DNA of 64,000 nucleotides, taken from the NCBI GenBank assembly GCA_963784195.1, contig CAWARA010000015.1:372001-436000 (forward strand). The letters are read 5' to 3'. The stretch is from CAVQAH01 sp963784195. GTDB lineage: Bacteria > Acidobacteriota > Vicinamibacteria > Vicinamibacterales > 2-12-FULL-66-21. A program made the position numbers and the translations under genes. Shown here one piece after another: positions 61,202 to 64,000 of this stretch. How positions within the stretch are numbered: the first letter of the stretch is position 1; every line of letters begins with the position of its first letter. A model generated the notes under the pieces. That model worked only from the letters and a program-made list of their open reading frames with translations, was not told where the DNA came from and did no database searches.

Positions 61202-62146
61202 CTGGGTTGATACCCCCGCAGGGTCTTCCCGACGTCACGAAACTCGTCGAAGCGATCGAGCAGGGCGAACGTGATCGGTGTCGTCCGCCGTGAGTACATC
61301 ATCTCGTGATAGCGGTCGTCGATCTGCAGCGCGCGCAACTCCCTGAGCATGCGAGGCACCAATGGCTGCAGATCGCTGAATTCCTCCGCAAGTGCTTTGA
61401 TCACCCGCGTTGTCGAGTAGACGGGCATCAGCAGCACCGAACCGAGGAAAAACCTGAACAGCCGCGCCGTCATCACGCGCGTCGCCTTCGACCGGCAGTC
61501 GTAGAACCGTGCGATCAGGTGCCAGTCGACCTGCACGTGACGGACTTCGTCCTGCACGTGCGCTTGATGTGCCGCGCGGTAGCGCGACTCGAGGCGACCG
61601 GGCGGCAAGGCCAGCGAACGCCGGGACATGTCAATCGACCGTTCTTCCTGCGCCAACTGGATCCACAGGACGACCGGAAAGGTCGCCGGACGACTGGCAA
61701 GCGCGCGCGCCAGGGCGATCGCCGGAGACGGGATGCGGGCGAGGTAACGATCGCGCGAGGTATACCACGCCGGTTCGCTCAGCAGATTCAGGCGCCGCCA
61801 CATGTCGGCGTGGCGGCGCTCGTCGTCTCGGAAGCGGCGAACCGCTGCGGCGAGCTCGGGGTCATGGCCGTGGTCGGATTCGATGGCGCCCAAAGCCGCC
61901 GTGAGCAGCTCGGTTTCGAGCATCGCAATCAGCTCGTTCGAGAGCATGCCGGTCAGCTGGTTGTAACGAAGGCGTTGATCGGGCGTCAGCTCGCCGTAAG
62001 AGCTCGTGTAGTAAAGCGGCGTTTGTGTCTCGCACACGAACCACCGGGATCGATCGATTGGCGTGGACCAATCGATCGTGTCGTAGACCGTGCTGTCCTT
62101 CTGCGCCGCGAGACGATCGAGGGCTATCGGCTTCGGGGCAAGTCAT
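61198..62146 (-). CDS. AurF-like diiron oxygenase, start frameshifted
   Basis: About 316 residues. The helical core shows the diiron ligand set of AurF-type N-oxygenases: Glu in MLETELLTAAL, ERRH in DDERRHADMW, Glu in AQEERSIDM, and HVQDEVRH (His, Glu, His). AurF oxidises an aryl amine to a nitro group; relatives act on other amines or lipids, so only the chemistry is inferred. The main frame starts at 62037 or upstream of MCETQTP; with one base changed near 62125 the ATG at 62146 gives a natural start followed by PKPIALDRLAAQKDSTVYD. Coupled to the acyltransferase gene by ATGA. Confidence 0.8.
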
Positions 62147-62236
62147 CTTCGATTGGCGTTTGCAGATCTGAATGGCCAACTCGCGACCTCTCCGATCGCC
62201 CATCGCACCATCGCCATGAATAGGCCATCATGGGGC

Positions 62237-64000
62237 CTAGCGTCTGATCGCTGAAAGCAAACAGCTTGCGATCGGTCTTTCCTCCGGCGCCCGCCACGAG
62301 TTCGATCACGTAGTCGCTGACTGCCAACGGTGCGAGCGTGAGGTCCGACCGCAAGCGCCGGCCCGGTCATCGACTGGGTTTCGGTCAGCGTCAGCGGAAT
62401 CGGTAACGGTTGGCCAGTGCGGTCCAGCAGCCTTGCCTCACGGCGATCCGGAGGCACCCGCAATTGGCCATTCGACGCGCAGTCGTTCGCTGCGTTGAAA
62501 CTCGAGCGCGGCGGCTGGCTGGAAACCGCCAGGCCGCACCGCGCGAAAGACCAGCGGATTTCCGACCAGCGTTCCGGAGGGCGGGGGAATGATGGTCTGC
62601 GCTTCGGCGCTGCCTTCAGTCTCGGAGCGTGCGCGTACGGACGCGTCAATCGGGCCGCCTGCCGCCTTGAACGGGATGGCAATCGCGACCGATCGCCCGC
62701 CTGGCAGGATCCGTCCCGCGCCCGCTGCCGACCGCCTCACCCTTGCTGCTCGACACGCGCGCCTCGACCTCGCCGCCTTGTTTCCACCGTCCGGCCGCGA
62801 GTTCGCTGGCTGACAACTCGGCGACGACGATCACTTCGTTGGCGAGGGCGCGGCCGGACGCATAGAAAGGACTTGTAGCGCGCAGGCGGCCGAGCGCTCC
62901 GAGCGCTTCGTCTATCCCGGTCGTCGACGGGTCGGCGGGAGTTGGCGCGCTGATGTTACGGAGGGCCGCAATTCATTGGCAGTGGGTGCGCGATACATCC
63001 GTCTTGCATTGACCGCGACGCCGGGCCTCGCAACCTTGACGCTGATCCGGCGCACCCGGCCGTCGAACGTCGTATTGGTGGAGGAGTAGCCGAGCAGGTA
63101 ATACGACGACAGTCCGCTCGCCAGCCGTTTCATGCCACCGAGAGATCGTTCGTGTTGACCAGGGCGGCGCCGTTTGTTTCCTTGCCAGCGATTGCAACTG
63201 TTGCGTCCGGCGAAGCGCGAGCCCGACGCCAACGGGTTCGACGGGATAGAAGGCGACATTCGCAGCCGTGCCGTCTGGAGCAGATCGCGGAATCGCCTGT
63301 CGTTTTCGAGATCGGCAATGCGCCGGGCTTCTGCGTCGCAAGCGAACCACGTCCCGTCCTGCGAGCGTGTGCCCAGCCGAGGCTGACCGGTCGACGTGAT
63401 GCCGATTGGCGGGGCGGCGACTGGGCCTAGGTTGGCGATCGCGTTCGTGATCTCTGGTGAGCGCGGATAGAGCATCCAGCCTTGCGTGAAGATGAAGACG
63501 GTCTTGCGTCCTTCGCGCACGGCCCCGAGGAACCTCACGAGCTCCTCGAGGCTCGTCAGGACGCGATCTTCCCGGCGTTTCGCGATAATCAGGCCGACAG
63601 GGAACGCTCGTGACCGTGTAACAGTCGACGATTCTTCTGTTCCTCGACATCAAGTCTGTTTCTGATCGATGACGTCCACCGGCCATTCGCGCTGCGACGT
63701 CGTCTGCAACGGTCACCGTCTTCCGACCGAAGGCCAGCCGTTGCGCGTCGATCAGCGGCGTCATCACGGCAAAGAGGTCGCTCGGCGCAAGCATGTCGTC
63801 GATCGTCTGGACGATCGGTGTCTCTCAGCCGGGCGGCGTCGAAGAAATTGAGGTGATACGAATCGAGGAACAGCACGAACACGCGTGACCGTGGATCCGC
63901 GAGGCGTTGCAGCATGTCGCCCTGATTGTTCGGATCGCGATTGTTCTCAGGGATTGCAGGACGGCTCTACCCGGACGTATTCGAAACTCTCGACCTTCTG
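62237..64000 (-). CDS. VWFA-related exported protein (copy 5), partial, many frameshifts
   Basis: The 5' part runs past the window end. Reading from 64000 down: KVESFEYVRVEP, ADPRSRVFVLFLDSYHLNFFD (MIDAS-like), MLAPSDLFAVMTPLIDAQRLAF, KTVFIFTQGWMLYPRSPEI, SSYYLLGYSSTNTTFDGRVRRISVKVARPGVAV, then ELSASELAAGRWKQGGEVEA, VAIAIPFKAAGG and LTLAPLAVSDYVIELVAG. The frame changes at least five times, more than in other genes here, so true decay is possible. Expected stop at about 62237 (TAG). The family is the same as copies 1-4. Confidence 0.7.

Overview
The window is high-GC bacterial DNA that looks like an Acidobacteriota genome, probably of the Vicinamibacteria type. The pointers are five copies of the VWFA-related family typical of Acidobacteria, a winged-helix/PD40 membrane regulator, many secreted peptidases and a Gly-rich BNR-repeat protein. 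These are inferences from recognised families; no database was searched. No rRNA, tRNA, CRISPR array, phage or transposase gene was seen.

Layout. 1-2050: end of a frameshifted polysaccharide deacetylase facing a HEAT-repeat protein. 2051-4905 (minus): OmpA/PKD outer-membrane protein, tatC, tatA. 5045-12033 (plus): S41 C-terminal protease, SMC, M48 protease. 11927-15856: winged-helix/PD40 regulator divergent from an amino-acid permease. 15958-16320: small cupredoxin-like protein. 16700-26589 (minus): the translation/RNA cluster rimP-nusA-infB-rbfA-nrnA-truB-rpsO-pnp. 26847-30488: rimO, asnS and a TIM-barrel isomerase. 30674-33412: AmgK-like kinase, MurU-like nucleotidyltransferase and a CYTH protein. 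33454-38539: membrane protein, MidA-like methyltransferase, HtrA protease and M24 peptidase. 38720-46408: VWFA protein, DUF4870-like protein, DinB-like protein, two small proteins, alpha-glucan phosphorylase and threonine dehydratase. 46552-64000: an exported region with a creatininase-like protein, asparaginase, VWFA protein, BNR protein, two VWFA proteins, P1 and S9 peptidases, then a hexapeptide acyltransferase paired with an AurF-like diiron oxygenase, and a last VWFA gene cut by the window end.

Two features dominate. First, about 20 otherwise normal genes, including pnp, truB, rimO and degP, are split by one or a few single-base frame changes. This is most simply read as uncorrected indels in the assembly, so I annotate whole genes and give the approximate frame switch. 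Second, most gaps carry short tandem words arranged as inverted arms, a different word at nearly every locus: GGGCGAT, GCTCGTC, CTCGGGA, CTACGAG, GCAGTCG, CGGAGGG and others. They abut or supply stop codons, form terminator-like hairpins, and in rimO sit inside the coding region. A long nested palindrome at 60214-60560 is the most elaborate case. I regard this as the best candidate here for something undescribed.

The exported proteins (HtrA, CtpA, M24, P1, S9, asparaginase, creatininase, BNR and VWFA proteins) suggest a heterotrophic, protein- and peptide-degrading lifestyle with a busy periplasm, served by the Tat genes in the same window.
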